64,000 nt of DNA from Pedobacter ureilyticus (GCF_005925345.1 NZ_SSHJ01000001.1:620001-684000); one strand, 5' to 3'. Numbered from the stretch's first letter, positions 26,211-36,433 are shown. Program-made: numbers and translations. Notes: a model not told the origin generated them from the sequence alone.

Positions 26211-28487
26211 TTATTGATTAGCACTGACAGAAAATGGACGCGACTCTTTAGCGATACCTCTTGCAGTGTTTGGCATTGCCGACATTTGGAATTCTAAAGT
26301 TCCACCACTGTTGATATCCTGATAAGTGATAAAGTTTTTATCGTAGCTTTTACCATTAAGTAATGCCGACTGGATGTATACATTTTTAGGGTTATTGCCA
26401 TTGGCTTTGATTACAAAGGTTTTTCCATTCTCTAGTTTAATGGTTGCCTTTTGAAATACGGGACTGCCAATTACATACTGATCGGTACCCGGGCATACGC
26501 TGTAAATTCCTAAAGCACTTAATACATACCATGATGACATTTGACCTTGATCTTCGTCGCCAGGATAGCCCTTTTCGGTAGCGTTATACAATTGCGACAT
26601 TACCATACGAGTCTGTTTTTGCGATTTCCAAGGTTGGCCACTAAAGTTATACAGGTAAGGTACGTGCTGAGTTGGCTGGTTACCGTGCGCATACTGACCC
26701 ATTTTGGCCAACAACATTTCTTTCATTTCATGAATTTCTTGCTTGTAAGAGCCGTATTTAATGTCTTGTGGCATGGTAAAGAAAGAATCGAGCTTGGAGT
26801 TGAATTTGTTTTCGCCGCCAATCAACTTGATTAAGCCGTTTATATCGTGCATTACAGACCAAGTGTATTGCCATGAATTGGCCTCGGTAAAAGGTCCGCC
26901 CCATTCTACTGGGTCGAAATTTGGCATCCAATCGCCATTTGGTAAACGACCACGCACAAAGTTTACTTTCTCATCAAATACATTTTTGTAATTAAACATT
27001 TGACGAGCAAAAATCTCTTCGTAAAACTTATTGCCCGTTAATTTGGCCAATTGATAGGCACAAAAATCATCATAGGCATATTCTAATGTTTTAGCCGTGC
27101 TCTCGTGGATATCGCCGTAAGGAATGTAGCCCTTGGTAAAATACTCTTTCCAACCCTCTCTACCGTTAGAACCACCATAAAAACCTTTATTGGTTGCCTC
27201 ATGGTAATATGCTTTTAAAGCACTATCTGGGTTAAATGAACGAATACCCTTTACCCAAGCATCGGTTAACAAAGAAATGGCATGGTTGCCTATCATTACA
27301 CCAGACATACCAGGGTTAGACCAAGTAGGAAAAAAACCGGCTTGTTGTTGTGCATCTAGCAAAGATTGCATGTATCTACCCTGCATTTCTGGGTGTAAAA
27401 TATTGCTCAATGGAAATTGTCCACGGAAAGTATCCCAGAAACCGTTATCAGTATACATGTAACCGTCGTGAATTTTACCATCGTAAGGACTATAGTAATA
27501 AGGTTTACCCTCTTTGTTGATTTCGTAAAATTTCCTCGAAAATAAATTGGCACGGAACATACATGAATAGAACGTCGCCATTTCTTCTTCCGTTCCGCCT
27601 TCTACCAACACCCGGTTCAGTAGTTTATTCCAAACTTGGTAAGCACTATTTTTAGTAGCCTCGAAGTTTTTATGCTTGGCCAATTCTTGATCAAAATTAA
27701 GTTGCGCTTGTTCTGGACTGATGTATGAAGAAGCCATTTTAACTTCTACTTTAGCACCTGCCTTGAACTCTAAATAAGCACCTACACCTTTGCCCTCATC
27801 AGCAGCATTGCCAGCTTTAATTTGTCCTTTTACATTTTCCCAAGTTCCAAAAGCTTTAAATGGCTGATTAAATTCTAGTACGAAATAACTTTTAAAATTA
27901 CCCGGAACGAAACGTCCGTTGTTTACATAACCTATTATTTTGCGTTCTTTAGGTAAAATGGTTACTTCGCAATCTTTCAAAAATCCATCCAATACTAAAA
28001 AAGCTTTTTCATTTTTTGGATACGAAAACTTCATGTGCCCACCACGCTCTACAGGACTAACTTCGGCAGTTATTCCATTATCAAATTTTACGGCGTAATG
28101 GTTCGGTTTGGCAATTTCGTTTGCGTGGTTAAATTTTAAAGCTCTTTCATCTTCATTAACTGTCAATTTTCCAACTCCAGGCATTAATGAAAATACAGCA
28201 TAGTCGTTCATCCAAGGGCTACACTGGTGTACTTGCTGAAAACCACGAATGGTTTCTGCTTTGTATTTGTATTTCCAGCCATCGCCATTTTTACCCGTTT
28301 GGGCCGAGAAAAAATGAACTGCAAAAGGCAAACCCACCGTTGGGTAAGTATTACCGTAAGACAAAGACCACTCCGAATCGGTTCCTTGTAGGGTATTCAC
28401 GTATTTCACGAGGTCTTTTTGCTGTGCCTTAACACTGCCCACAAGCAGCAGCAAGCATAAAATTAGGTTTAGGTTTTTATATTTCAT
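26211..28487 (-). CDS. GH92 alpha-mannosidase
   Basis: This 758-residue GH92 enzyme has a type I signal peptide ending VKAQ and no lipobox, so it is periplasmic or secreted. Family features are WSLSYGNTYPTVGLPFAVHFF, ERGGHMKFSYP, DNGFWDTFRGQFPL, HVPYLYNFSGQPW and the active-site block GDEDQGQMSSWYVLSALG beginning at residue 643. This block differs from both other GH92 proteins here (GNED, GNDD), suggesting a different linkage preference. It is 6 bp upstream of the GH2 gene in the operon. Confidence 0.93.
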   Translation of the reverse strand: MKYKNLNLILCLLLLVGSVKAQQKDLVKYVNTLQGTDSEWSLSYGNTYPTVGLPFAVHFFSAQTGKNGDGWKYKYKAETIRGFQQVHQCSPWMNDYAVFSLMPGVGKLTVNEDERALKFNHANEIAKPNHYAVKFDNGITAEVSPVERGGHMKFSYPKNEKAFLVLDGFLKDCEVTILPKERKIIGYVNNGRFVPGNFKSYFVLEFNQPFKAFGTWENVKGQIKAGNAADEGKGVGAYLEFKAGAKVEVKMASSYISPEQAQLNFDQELAKHKNFEATKNSAYQVWNKLLNRVLVEGGTEEEMATFYSCMFRANLFSRKFYEINKEGKPYYYSPYDGKIHDGYMYTDNGFWDTFRGQFPLSNILHPEMQGRYMQSLLDAQQQAGFFPTWSNPGMSGVMIGNHAISLLTDAWVKGIRSFNPDSALKAYYHEATNKGFYGGSNGREGWKEYFTKGYIPYGDIHESTAKTLEYAYDDFCAYQLAKLTGNKFYEEIFARQMFNYKNVFDEKVNFVRGRLPNGDWMPNFDPVEWGGPFTEANSWQYTWSVMHDINGLIKLIGGENKFNSKLDSFFTMPQDIKYGSYKQEIHEMKEMLLAKMGQYAHGNQPTQHVPYLYNFSGQPWKSQKQTRMVMSQLYNATEKGYPGDEDQGQMSSWYVLSALGIYSVCPGTDQYVIGSPVFQKATIKLENGKTFVIKANGNNPKNVYIQSALLNGKSYDKNFITYQDINSGGTLEFQMSAMPNTARGIAKESRPFSVSANQ

Positions 28488-28557
28488 TTTCGTTTTGTGT
28501 GTTTCGGTTTTTATTTTGTCTGCTGATTTTTATCTGCGTTAACCTAGCGGTAGATTT

Positions 28558-30903
28558 TTAGATTACTAGCTTATTTATCCCTGCTTTAAGTTCATAAGTT
28601 TTGCCCTTCCAAACCAACTTTCCAGTAATTGTATTAGGCAAATTGATATTCATTTGCCATTTGTTTTTTATCAGTTCATAGCTTACAGCCACTTTACCGT
28701 TTGGATGAGGAATTTCCCCACCAACTTTAGTCATTTCGCCTAAATGTGGTTCAATTTTCACTCTTTGAAAGCCTGGCGCATCACTATCGATACCCAGTAC
28801 AACTCTATAAAAATCAATATTAGGGCTACTACCCCATGCATGGCAATCAGAGCGAGAGGTATTTACATCAGAATATTCTGCCCAAGTAGTTAAGCCCATC
28901 GCCATGTTTTTGCGGTAAATGCTTAACCAATTCATATAATCGTTACCCAAACCTGCCTTAACCAATGCCTGATGCAAATAATATTTAAAATAAACCGAAC
29001 ATTGAGTTAAGCTCTCGTCATTCAACATTCCATTGGCTACTATTTTCATATCTTCTTTATTTAATAGACCAGTGAGAATTGCCAATGCGTTTACATGCTG
29101 AGAGTAGCTATTTTGATCTTTGGTATCTGCATATAGTTTTTTGCTCGGGTTCCAATATTTACGCTGTATGGTTGCTTTTAGCAACTCGGCCTTTGCGCTG
29201 TAAATTTTGGAATAATCTTGCAGGCCAATTTTTGCTTCCATTTCTGCTGCCCATTGATAAGCATAAAGCAATTGCAAATTGTAAATTGCCCCGCTCCCGC
29301 TTTCATCCCTAGCTTCGCCCCATAAGTTGCCCGCCCAATCTACAAAAGCCCAATAAGGAACATTAGCTAAGGAGCCATCAGCCTGTTGGTATTTTTCAAA
29401 AAAAGCTAAGATTGCCCTTTCGCCAACCAGTTTGTCTTTTAAAAAGGCATCATCATTTTTATACATCCAATAATCGTGCAACATACCGATATACCAAAGC
29501 GAAAACATAGGAATGATTTGTGTGCCTTTGGTGGGGTAGCAACTTCTGGTAATCCCTTCTGCAATGCGAGAATGATCAATTTGTGTTAAGGCATTACGTG
29601 CTAACCGATCATCGCTACTGTTATAATAAGAAACCATTACCTGAATTCTAGAATCGCCAATGTATTGCAGCTGCTCATAGTAAGGACAGTCCATATAGCT
29701 CTCCCACGCATTTAGTCTAGCAGTACGCCAGCCAATGTCTAACATCTGTGTAATTTCGGCATTGTTGGTATTGAATTTAGCTTCTTCTTTAAACGGATAA
29801 CCCGTAAAAGTGCCATACAAATCATCAATAACCAATGGTTCGTTTTTGGTGTGCACGATAACTTTTATATAGCGATACGTGCGAAAGTTTAATGAAGTAA
29901 AAGATTGATCTTTGCTACCGTTGGAAATTAAACTATCTATTCTGCCAATAAACTCTTTGCCTTCTATTTCATTACGATTGCCTTTTTCTACACCTTTAGT
30001 GCCTTTTTTATAAAGCGATTCGGCATAGCCCAGCGAAATTCCGGCATCTTTACCTCCACTAAAATTTAGGGTGATGTAGGCATTTGTTAAAAAAGTTTGA
30101 TCAAGTAAAAGTGTGGCCGTGGTATTTGCAGGGATATTTACGCTCGTCTTTTTTGCCGGAAACGTAGCCGGAACTTGAATACCAATAGCGCTCCGCAATT
30201 TTTGAATACGTTGGTAAGTCATTTCCATTGCAGGCAAGGTAGATGGTACCAAAGCCCAATCAATTCCCCAAGCCATGCCTTTAAGCTTCCCTTCTCCTAC
30301 TTTTACTGCATTTCCCCAATTTCGATCATCAAAACCTAGGCTAGTCCAATCGCCTTTTACGGCTTGGTTCATGTTAACCAATTGCCCTTTACTTGCAGCG
30401 AAAAAATAACCTGGAATGGGTTGATAACCATTGTCTTTTGTAACCTTCCAAGTTTCATTGGTATTGATGATATCTTCAATTTCGCTCTGCCCTTGTAAAA
30501 CAAATGCGGTACGTACAGAAATTTGAGCTTCTGGACGATATTGAGCTTCGTTCCAAACCAGGGCAGCAATTGTATTTTCTCCGGCAGTTAAAAATGGGCC
30601 GATATCTATGGTTTCGTAGTTCCAAAAATAGGTATCGCCACGGGCTGGCCCCATAGAAACCAGCTTACCGTTGATGAAAAGCTTATATCTATTATCGGCA
30701 GAAACATGAACTATAAACTCGACTGGCTTAGTTTTTAATGCAATGTTTTTTCTGAAGTAATACACGCCATATTCGGCACCACTATCATTTTTGTCTGCTA
30801 TCCATAGTGCGCTCCAAGGTCTATCCAAAACAGCTTTATTCGCCCTACCGCTAAAAGCTAAGCAACTCCATAGTAACATAAGTAAGTAAAGGCATTTTTT
30901 CAT
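28558..30903 (-). CDS. GH78 alpha-L-rhamnosidase-like enzyme
   Basis: This 781-residue secreted protein has an N-terminal signal (ends about FSGRANK). GH78 architecture is visible: N-terminal beta-sandwiches (VSADNRYKLFINGKLVSMGPARGD, about 65-90), and an (alpha/alpha)6 catalytic domain with WESYMDCPYYEQLQYIGDSR, which matches the DCPxxExxxxxGD signature, WAGNLWGEARDESGSGAIYN, and WAEYSDVNTSRSDCHAWGSSP. It should release terminal alpha-L-rhamnose or a related deoxysugar. It is unusual in an otherwise mannose-directed operon and suggests a decorated glycan. It is followed 70 bp later by the GH92 gene. Confidence 0.8.
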   Translation of the reverse strand: MKKCLYLLMLLWSCLAFSGRANKAVLDRPWSALWIADKNDSGAEYGVYYFRKNIALKTKPVEFIVHVSADNRYKLFINGKLVSMGPARGDTYFWNYETIDIGPFLTAGENTIAALVWNEAQYRPEAQISVRTAFVLQGQSEIEDIINTNETWKVTKDNGYQPIPGYFFAASKGQLVNMNQAVKGDWTSLGFDDRNWGNAVKVGEGKLKGMAWGIDWALVPSTLPAMEMTYQRIQKLRSAIGIQVPATFPAKKTSVNIPANTTATLLLDQTFLTNAYITLNFSGGKDAGISLGYAESLYKKGTKGVEKGNRNEIEGKEFIGRIDSLISNGSKDQSFTSLNFRTYRYIKVIVHTKNEPLVIDDLYGTFTGYPFKEEAKFNTNNAEITQMLDIGWRTARLNAWESYMDCPYYEQLQYIGDSRIQVMVSYYNSSDDRLARNALTQIDHSRIAEGITRSCYPTKGTQIIPMFSLWYIGMLHDYWMYKNDDAFLKDKLVGERAILAFFEKYQQADGSLANVPYWAFVDWAGNLWGEARDESGSGAIYNLQLLYAYQWAAEMEAKIGLQDYSKIYSAKAELLKATIQRKYWNPSKKLYADTKDQNSYSQHVNALAILTGLLNKEDMKIVANGMLNDESLTQCSVYFKYYLHQALVKAGLGNDYMNWLSIYRKNMAMGLTTWAEYSDVNTSRSDCHAWGSSPNIDFYRVVLGIDSDAPGFQRVKIEPHLGEMTKVGGEIPHPNGKVAVSYELIKNKWQMNINLPNTITGKLVWKGKTYELKAGINKLVI

Positions 30904-31032
30904 GATATGTTTTTTATTGAATTAGATAGTTCCATGTATTTCCATCAAAACTCTATTTTATTTTTCGGCCACTTGAGGCTTTGTAAATAGTTGACTAAAT
31001 CGGCAATACTTACCTATGAGCGATGTAATCCA

Positions 31033-31995
31033 TTAATTGATTATTCTTTTTGTTACACCCGTTGTGGTAATCTTAACCGGTTTAATATAACCTTGATCAT
31101 CAAACTCCATTTTTTCGATGCAGGTTTCTCTGTGATTAGCTGCAGTTTCTCCTTTCGGCCTGCGGTGGTAAACGATGTAATATTCATCTGTACTTGGAAT
31201 TTGTATTACCGAATGGTGACCCGCCCCTGTTGCAATTTCTGGATTTTGTTGCAACACAGTCCCAATACGCTTAAATGGACCGAACAGAGAATCTGAAATG
31301 GCATAGGCCACTTTGTAATTAGGGCCACCCCAACCACCTTCGGACCACATGAAATAATATTTTCCGTTACGGATAAACACAAAAGGGCCCTCTACATAAC
31401 CTTCGGGTGTAATTTCTTTAAAAGTGCTACCATCTTCAAAATTTTGTAGACTTTTAAAATCACGAGCAAGTTTAGTGATGTTACAATGTTTCCAGCCACC
31501 GTAAATCATGTAATGTTGACCATCTTTATCTTTAAAAACAAACTGATCGATAGGTTGTGCGCCGTTAACTATTTTATTAAGCAGTGGTTTGCCAAGATAG
31601 TCGCGATAGGGACCTTCTGGTTTTTTGGCTACTGCCACTCCAATACCTCCCAAAGTTTGCTCGTTTTGAATATCGTTAGCCGCAAAAAAAAGAAAATATT
31701 TTTTATCTTTTTTAATGATAGATGGAGCCCACATGGCTATTTTAGCCCATTTTATCGCCGCCGTGTCTACTATTTTTTCGTGCTTAGTCCAATTCACCAA
31801 ATCTTTTGATGAGAAGGCATCCATAAAAACCTGTTTCTCATATTTATCAGAATAAGTTGGAAATACCCAATACTGTTGCCCAAAAATAATCCCTTCAGGA
31901 TCAGCATACCATCCCTTAACAATTGGATTTCCAGATTTTTGTTGCGCAAAAGCAGCCGAACTTAAGCAGATTAAAAATAAAATCAGTTTTCTCAT
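31033..31995 (-). CDS. GH43-family glycosidase
   Basis: This 320-residue secreted five-bladed propeller enzyme has a signal peptide ending AFAQQ. The three GH43 acidic residues are visible: Asp32 (WYADPEG), Asp150 (QPIDQFVF) and Glu202 (VEGPFVF), with APSIIKKDKKYFLFFAAN and AGHHSVIQ. The family acts on alpha-arabinofuranose, beta-xylose or beta-galactose; the target here is not evident. The start is 1 bp after the isomerase-like gene stop, so the two are cotranscribed. Confidence 0.82.
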   Translation of the reverse strand: MRKLILFLICLSSAAFAQQKSGNPIVKGWYADPEGIIFGQQYWVFPTYSDKYEKQVFMDAFSSKDLVNWTKHEKIVDTAAIKWAKIAMWAPSIIKKDKKYFLFFAANDIQNEQTLGGIGVAVAKKPEGPYRDYLGKPLLNKIVNGAQPIDQFVFKDKDGQHYMIYGGWKHCNITKLARDFKSLQNFEDGSTFKEITPEGYVEGPFVFIRNGKYYFMWSEGGWGGPNYKVAYAISDSLFGPFKRIGTVLQQNPEIATGAGHHSVIQIPSTDEYYIVYHRRPKGETAANHRETCIEKMEFDDQGYIKPVKITTTGVTKRIIN

Positions 31996-31996
31996 G

Positions 31997-32902
31997 TTAT
32001 GCCTTTCTTACTTTTTGTAATAATTTTTTAGTAAGCATAATGCCTTCACTTTCCGAATATTTATCCCCTTCGTACTCAATACCCACAATTCCTTTCCAAC
32101 CTGATTTTTTAATCAGATCAAACATTCGGTAGTAATCTATTTTAGTTTCATCGCCATTCGCATCAAAATTGAAGGTCTTGGCACTGATCCCTTTGGCAAA
32201 TGGCAGTAAATCGCTCACGCCCTGATACATATCGTAGACTTCGCTTTCAGAAATTCTGAAGTTCCCGAAATCAGGCAAGGTACCACAATTGGACATATTC
32301 ACTTTAGACATTACATCGGCCAACCACTTACCATCAGATGAGTAACCGCCATGGTTCTCTACAATCACATTGATTTTTCTGTCTTTGGCAAAACTGCTCA
32401 ATTGAGACAACCCATCTACCGCAGCATCAGCAACTTCCTGTTTGGTTCCTCTGCCCGAAGCATTTACCCTTACGGTACTGCAGCCCAAATATTTTGCAGC
32501 TTCTATCCATTTGTAATGCTTTTCTACGGCTTCCTGTCTGCCTTTAACATTGGTATCTCCTAAATCGCCCTCGCCATCCACCATTATTGGATGGTTACGC
32601 ACTCCCAAATCTTTACAGCGCAGTTTAAGCTCCTTTAAATAAGCTTGGTTGGTTTCTTTTTTCTGAAAAAATACGCTCACATATTCCACAATATCTATCC
32701 CATATTCGTTCTTCGCCTTTGCGGGAAAATCTAGATTACTCAGTTTACCTCCAAAAAGTGATTTGTGTAAAGACCATTGTGCCAATGAAATTTCGAAATA
32801 TTCCTTTTCGCCTAATGAAAACGCTTCGGCAAATTGAGAAAAGGCGGTTAACGACATCGTGGTTAAGCCTACATTTTTGATGAAACTGCGTCTGTTTTGC
32901 AT
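31997..32902 (-). CDS. Tat-exported sugar phosphate isomerase/epimerase-like protein
   Basis: This 301-residue protein is of the xylose-isomerase-like TIM-barrel family. It has a twin-arginine signal (RRSFIK at 4-9, cleavage after AEAF), so it is exported folded, usually implying a bound metal or cofactor. Barrel motifs with likely metal ligands are INVIVENHGG, LPDFGNF and GIVGIEYEGD. Similar proteins are widespread in Bacteroidota sugar loci but few have a known reaction. It is placed between GH130 and GH43 (5-bp and 1-bp gaps). A periplasmic sugar epimerase or isomerase role is inferred. Confidence 0.8.
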   Translation of the reverse strand: MQNRRSFIKNVGLTTMSLTAFSQFAEAFSLGEKEYFEISLAQWSLHKSLFGGKLSNLDFPAKAKNEYGIDIVEYVSVFFQKKETNQAYLKELKLRCKDLGVRNHPIMVDGEGDLGDTNVKGRQEAVEKHYKWIEAAKYLGCSTVRVNASGRGTKQEVADAAVDGLSQLSSFAKDRKINVIVENHGGYSSDGKWLADVMSKVNMSNCGTLPDFGNFRISESEVYDMYQGVSDLLPFAKGISAKTFNFDANGDETKIDYYRMFDLIKKSGWKGIVGIEYEGDKYSESEGIMLTKKLLQKVRKA

Positions 32903-32907
32903 CGTTT

Positions 32908-34038
32908 TTAATTTTTAGGTTCGTAAATAGCTACACCCACTCTTGAGTCGGCACAACCGTAATATAAAAACCATTTATCTTTAAAGTAAACTAAACCTTC
33001 AACAAATACAGTTCCTGCCGGATATTGCCCACTTTTTTCAAAGCTTTCTTGCGGCACAAAAAATGGTTCGTCTAATCGTTGCAATACTTTTTTAGGATCT
33101 TTAGCATCGAACATTACCTGACCAGCAGCATAGGTATTGGCGGTGTATCTTTCATCGCCTTTTTTACCAGGCTCATTTTTACCATTGTAAAGTACCACAA
33201 TCCCTTTATCGGTAAGTACGGCAGGTGGGCCACACTCGGTAAGTTGGCTATCAAAAAAGCCTGCTCTTGGAGATACGATTGCTAATAATTCGCCTTTATC
33301 GTTCAGTTCTGGCGTCCAATTGATCAAATCATCAGACCAAGCAAGATTAATGAATTTTTCGCCCCAATACATTAGGTATTTGCCATTAACCTTGGTTATT
33401 ACTTGTTTTCCGTTTGTTAAAGAAGTAACAATAGAAGCAGATTTGCTAGGCGTGTCAAAGAATTTACCTTGATGCGCTGTTCTAAAAGCAGAACCATGTT
33501 TTTGCCAATTCACCAAATCTTTGGAAGTGGCTACCGCCAAACGAGGCACTTTTTTGTTCCATTGCGTATAAAGCATCACATAAGTACCATCTTCCGTTTG
33601 AGCCACCCTTGGGTCTTCGCAACCCCCTGGCCATTCAAATTCTTTTTGGCTGTCGTTCGCTGGATACACCACAGGCGTTGGTCGGGTTTTCATGGTCAGT
33701 CCATCAGCGCTAGCCGCCAAACCCAATCTAGAAGTACGCTCGCCAATACCCACACCACTTTTATCTTCGGCCCTGTAGATCACGTAAATGCTATCTCCTT
33801 TTACCGCTGCCGCAGGATTAAATGTGTCGTTAGATTCCCAGTTGACCTGCTTGCCACTCATCGGGTCTAAAAAACTAGAACTCGCATTCGGAGAAATAAT
33901 AGGTTGAGCATTTGCAGGCCGTACAAATGGCGTTAACGACCATTGTGTGTTTGAAGTTGTTTTTTGCGAACATCCGAATAGAGCTAGCACAGCTGATATT
34001 GCTGCAAAAGCGAGCTTACTTTGGTATGGTTTAATCAT
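32908..34038 (-). CDS. GH130-like mannoside hydrolase/phosphorylase, lipoprotein
   Basis: This is a 376-residue five-bladed propeller protein with lipobox LFGC (Cys23). Motifs FNPAAAVKGDSIYVIYRAED, GGCEDPRVA (Glu141-Asp142-Pro-Arg), LTECGPPAVL and VEGLVYFKDKWFLYYGCADSRVGVA match GH130, whose members phosphorolyse or hydrolyse beta-mannosides such as mannosyl-GlcNAc. An envelope lipoprotein location fits a hydrolase better than a phosphorylase, but the phosphate-site residues cannot be judged without an alignment. It is cotranscribed with the GH92 upstream (15-bp gap). Confidence 0.82.
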   Translation of the reverse strand: MIKPYQSKLAFAAISAVLALFGCSQKTTSNTQWSLTPFVRPANAQPIISPNASSSFLDPMSGKQVNWESNDTFNPAAAVKGDSIYVIYRAEDKSGVGIGERTSRLGLAASADGLTMKTRPTPVVYPANDSQKEFEWPGGCEDPRVAQTEDGTYVMLYTQWNKKVPRLAVATSKDLVNWQKHGSAFRTAHQGKFFDTPSKSASIVTSLTNGKQVITKVNGKYLMYWGEKFINLAWSDDLINWTPELNDKGELLAIVSPRAGFFDSQLTECGPPAVLTDKGIVVLYNGKNEPGKKGDERYTANTYAAGQVMFDAKDPKKVLQRLDEPFFVPQESFEKSGQYPAGTVFVEGLVYFKDKWFLYYGCADSRVGVAIYEPKN

Positions 34039-34053
34039 TGGGGTTATTATATT

Positions 34054-36237
34054 TTAATTGAAAGATGGAGGAGCAACAGTTGTACCCCAAGTTTGATTAG
34101 GTTGATCGGCAAGTTTGAAATTTAGTTTGGCACCGTTCTTTAGCTGGTCCCAATCAATCCACGTGCTATTTAGTGGTTTTCCATCCATTTGTAGCGATTG
34201 AATGTAGGGCAGTTGTTCGCCACCTCCATTAATTTCTACCGTACCGTTTTTAAGATGCAGTTTGATATGGCTAAAAGATGGGCTATTTACTGAAAAACCA
34301 GCTACACCCGGAATTACCGGGTACAAGCCCATATTGGCAAAAACATACCAAGCACCCATTGCCCCTAAATCATCATTACCGGGCAATCCGTTGTTTTTAT
34401 TGCTGTATTGCTCTTTGATAATTCTTTTTACCAAAGCTTGCGTTTTAAAGGGCGAATTTGTCCAGTTGTAAATCCAGGGCACCTGAAAATCGGGCTCGTT
34501 ACCCGCTGCAAACCACTCTTGATGGTAAGAAGCATCTAATCTCACAAAGAATTCGTCCAAACGTTTTTCCGCAAATTCCTTACCGCCAATGGTATCAATC
34601 AACCCTTTAAGGTTGTACGGGATCATCCAGAAATAGTTTTTATAACTCGCTTCCCTCCAATCTTCGTCATGCTTTTTCCAACTACCATCTTCGTTTCTAG
34701 AGTTTAGCCATTTGGTTTCGGGGCGATAAAGGTTCTTCCAATTTTGGGCACGTTTTAAATACTCAGCATAAGTTTGATGATCGCCCAGTGCTTTTTTGGC
34801 AAACGTAGCAATGGCAAAATCGGCCGTAGTGTACTCTAACATCATCGAGGCGTTCATATACCCTTTTTCTAAATACTGTTTTAAAAACGGTCGGGTTAGT
34901 TGGTCTTGAGATTTGGCTGTTGGGTCTTCGGCTCCTTTCTTCATAATCTGCAAAGCCTTTTTGGTATCGAAATCTGTAGCGCCAAAAGAATAAGCTACCG
35001 ATACCATAGCAGCTGTTGGATCGCCCTGCATAATGCCTGTTTCGGTACTATTCAATACCCAACGCGGAAAACTACCCCCACTCTGCTCTGCAAAAAGCAA
35101 CATCGATTTCATCATATCTGAGGTTTCTTTAGGTGCTAACATACTTATGAGCTGTGTTTGGGTACGGTAGGTATCCCAGTTACTGTATGCCGTGTAATAG
35201 TTAAAACCTTTGGCATTGTGCACCTTATCATCACCACCTACGTAATCGCCATTTACATCGTTAAAAACATTTGGATGGGCCATGGTTCTGTACAAGTGCG
35301 AATAAAACTGCGTGGTATGGTCGGCGCTACCACCGCTTACTTCTATTTTACTCAATTGTTTATTCCAAGCAGCTACGGCATTGTTTTTTATCTTTTCGAA
35401 GTCCCAATTAGGGTTTTCTGCTTTTAGGTTTTGCTTTGCATTAGCCAATGATACGTAAGAAATACCTACTTTGTATTTGATGCTTTTACCACCTTTGGTA
35501 TCAAAAGTAAAGTAAACGCCAGTACCTGGTTTATTTTCAAGCTTGTTACCTTTTTTTACCTTATCTCCCTCCCAAGTACCAACAGAAGTTGCTTCGGTAT
35601 TAAACTGAGCTACAAAATAAATACGATAACTTACCGCCGTACCGCAAAAAGAACCACCGTCTGCAAACCCTTCAAAACTGCTATTGCTTGTAATTTTCAC
35701 ATTAGCTTCTTTCATGGTAGTGGCATTTAAACCTGTACCAATAATAATACTCCCTTTGTTAAGGTTTGTTGGAAAATTGAATTGACCAGCACCCGTACGC
35801 ATGGTTACAGCAAGTGAACTATTGATAGCATCTTTATCAACAGCTTCGTAAAAACCCGCATAGGCATTTTTAACCTTAAATTCAGGTTTAAAACCCAGCA
35901 TATCTTTTGGAGATACCGTAACCTCTCCTGCCAATGGCAATAAAGGCAGGTTACCCATGTGCTCGCAACCGGCACCGCTCATTTGGTTAATCACAAAGCC
36001 TTTATTGGGATGAAAAAAAGTAGGCGTAAATTGCACCATCCCAAAAGGAAGCATGGCACCAGGAAAGGTATACCCAGCCTCCAGATAGGCCTCATTTGCA
36101 TTTGCCCCTTTTCCTTGTATACCAATACGCGTATTTACTTTTTGCGCATAATTTTCTTGCGCTAATGCATTTTGCTGACTGACGATTGCCCCGCCAACTA
36201 AAAGCCACATGATCTTCTTAGTCCACATTCTATTCAA
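34054..36237 (-). CDS. GH92 alpha-mannosidase
   Basis: This 727-residue GH92 enzyme has a signal peptide ending ALAQ and no lipobox. Family features are YTFPGAMLPFGMVQFTP, YSNWDTYRTQTQLISML, QVPWIYNWTNSPF and the canonical block GNDDLGAMGAWYVFANMG from residue 620. It is the first gene of a run of eight same-strand glycan genes down to 21796, behind the operator at 36271-36287. Confidence 0.93.
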   Translation of the reverse strand: MNRMWTKKIMWLLVGGAIVSQQNALAQENYAQKVNTRIGIQGKGANANEAYLEAGYTFPGAMLPFGMVQFTPTFFHPNKGFVINQMSGAGCEHMGNLPLLPLAGEVTVSPKDMLGFKPEFKVKNAYAGFYEAVDKDAINSSLAVTMRTGAGQFNFPTNLNKGSIIIGTGLNATTMKEANVKITSNSSFEGFADGGSFCGTAVSYRIYFVAQFNTEATSVGTWEGDKVKKGNKLENKPGTGVYFTFDTKGGKSIKYKVGISYVSLANAKQNLKAENPNWDFEKIKNNAVAAWNKQLSKIEVSGGSADHTTQFYSHLYRTMAHPNVFNDVNGDYVGGDDKVHNAKGFNYYTAYSNWDTYRTQTQLISMLAPKETSDMMKSMLLFAEQSGGSFPRWVLNSTETGIMQGDPTAAMVSVAYSFGATDFDTKKALQIMKKGAEDPTAKSQDQLTRPFLKQYLEKGYMNASMMLEYTTADFAIATFAKKALGDHQTYAEYLKRAQNWKNLYRPETKWLNSRNEDGSWKKHDEDWREASYKNYFWMIPYNLKGLIDTIGGKEFAEKRLDEFFVRLDASYHQEWFAAGNEPDFQVPWIYNWTNSPFKTQALVKRIIKEQYSNKNNGLPGNDDLGAMGAWYVFANMGLYPVIPGVAGFSVNSPSFSHIKLHLKNGTVEINGGGEQLPYIQSLQMDGKPLNSTWIDWDQLKNGAKLNFKLADQPNQTWGTTVAPPSFN

Positions 36238-36270
36238 ATAAGGTTTATTTCGGTCTTAATTTTCGCAATA

Positions 36271-36287
36271 TAAAACGATTTAGCAAA
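36271..36287 (-). promoter_or_regulatory. LacI-type operator before the eight-gene GH92-GH130-GH2 run
   Basis: TAAAACGATTTAGCAAA differs at one central base from the consensus site. It is 34 bp before the GH92 start codon at 36237, with the TTTGC arm upstream. No convincing -7 box at 19-21 bp from TTTG was found, so the promoter itself is not assigned. Confidence 0.7.
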
Positions 36288-36433
36288 AATTAAAAATATT
36301 TATCGAAATTATCATTGTAAAAACGCTGATAAAAATGGTTCCATTTCCCGCAAATTTGGCTTAAATAGCTAAAAACGAACAATACAATTCAAAAAATATA
36401 AGCTTTAAGCTTAGCAATAACCTAATATTTTTT

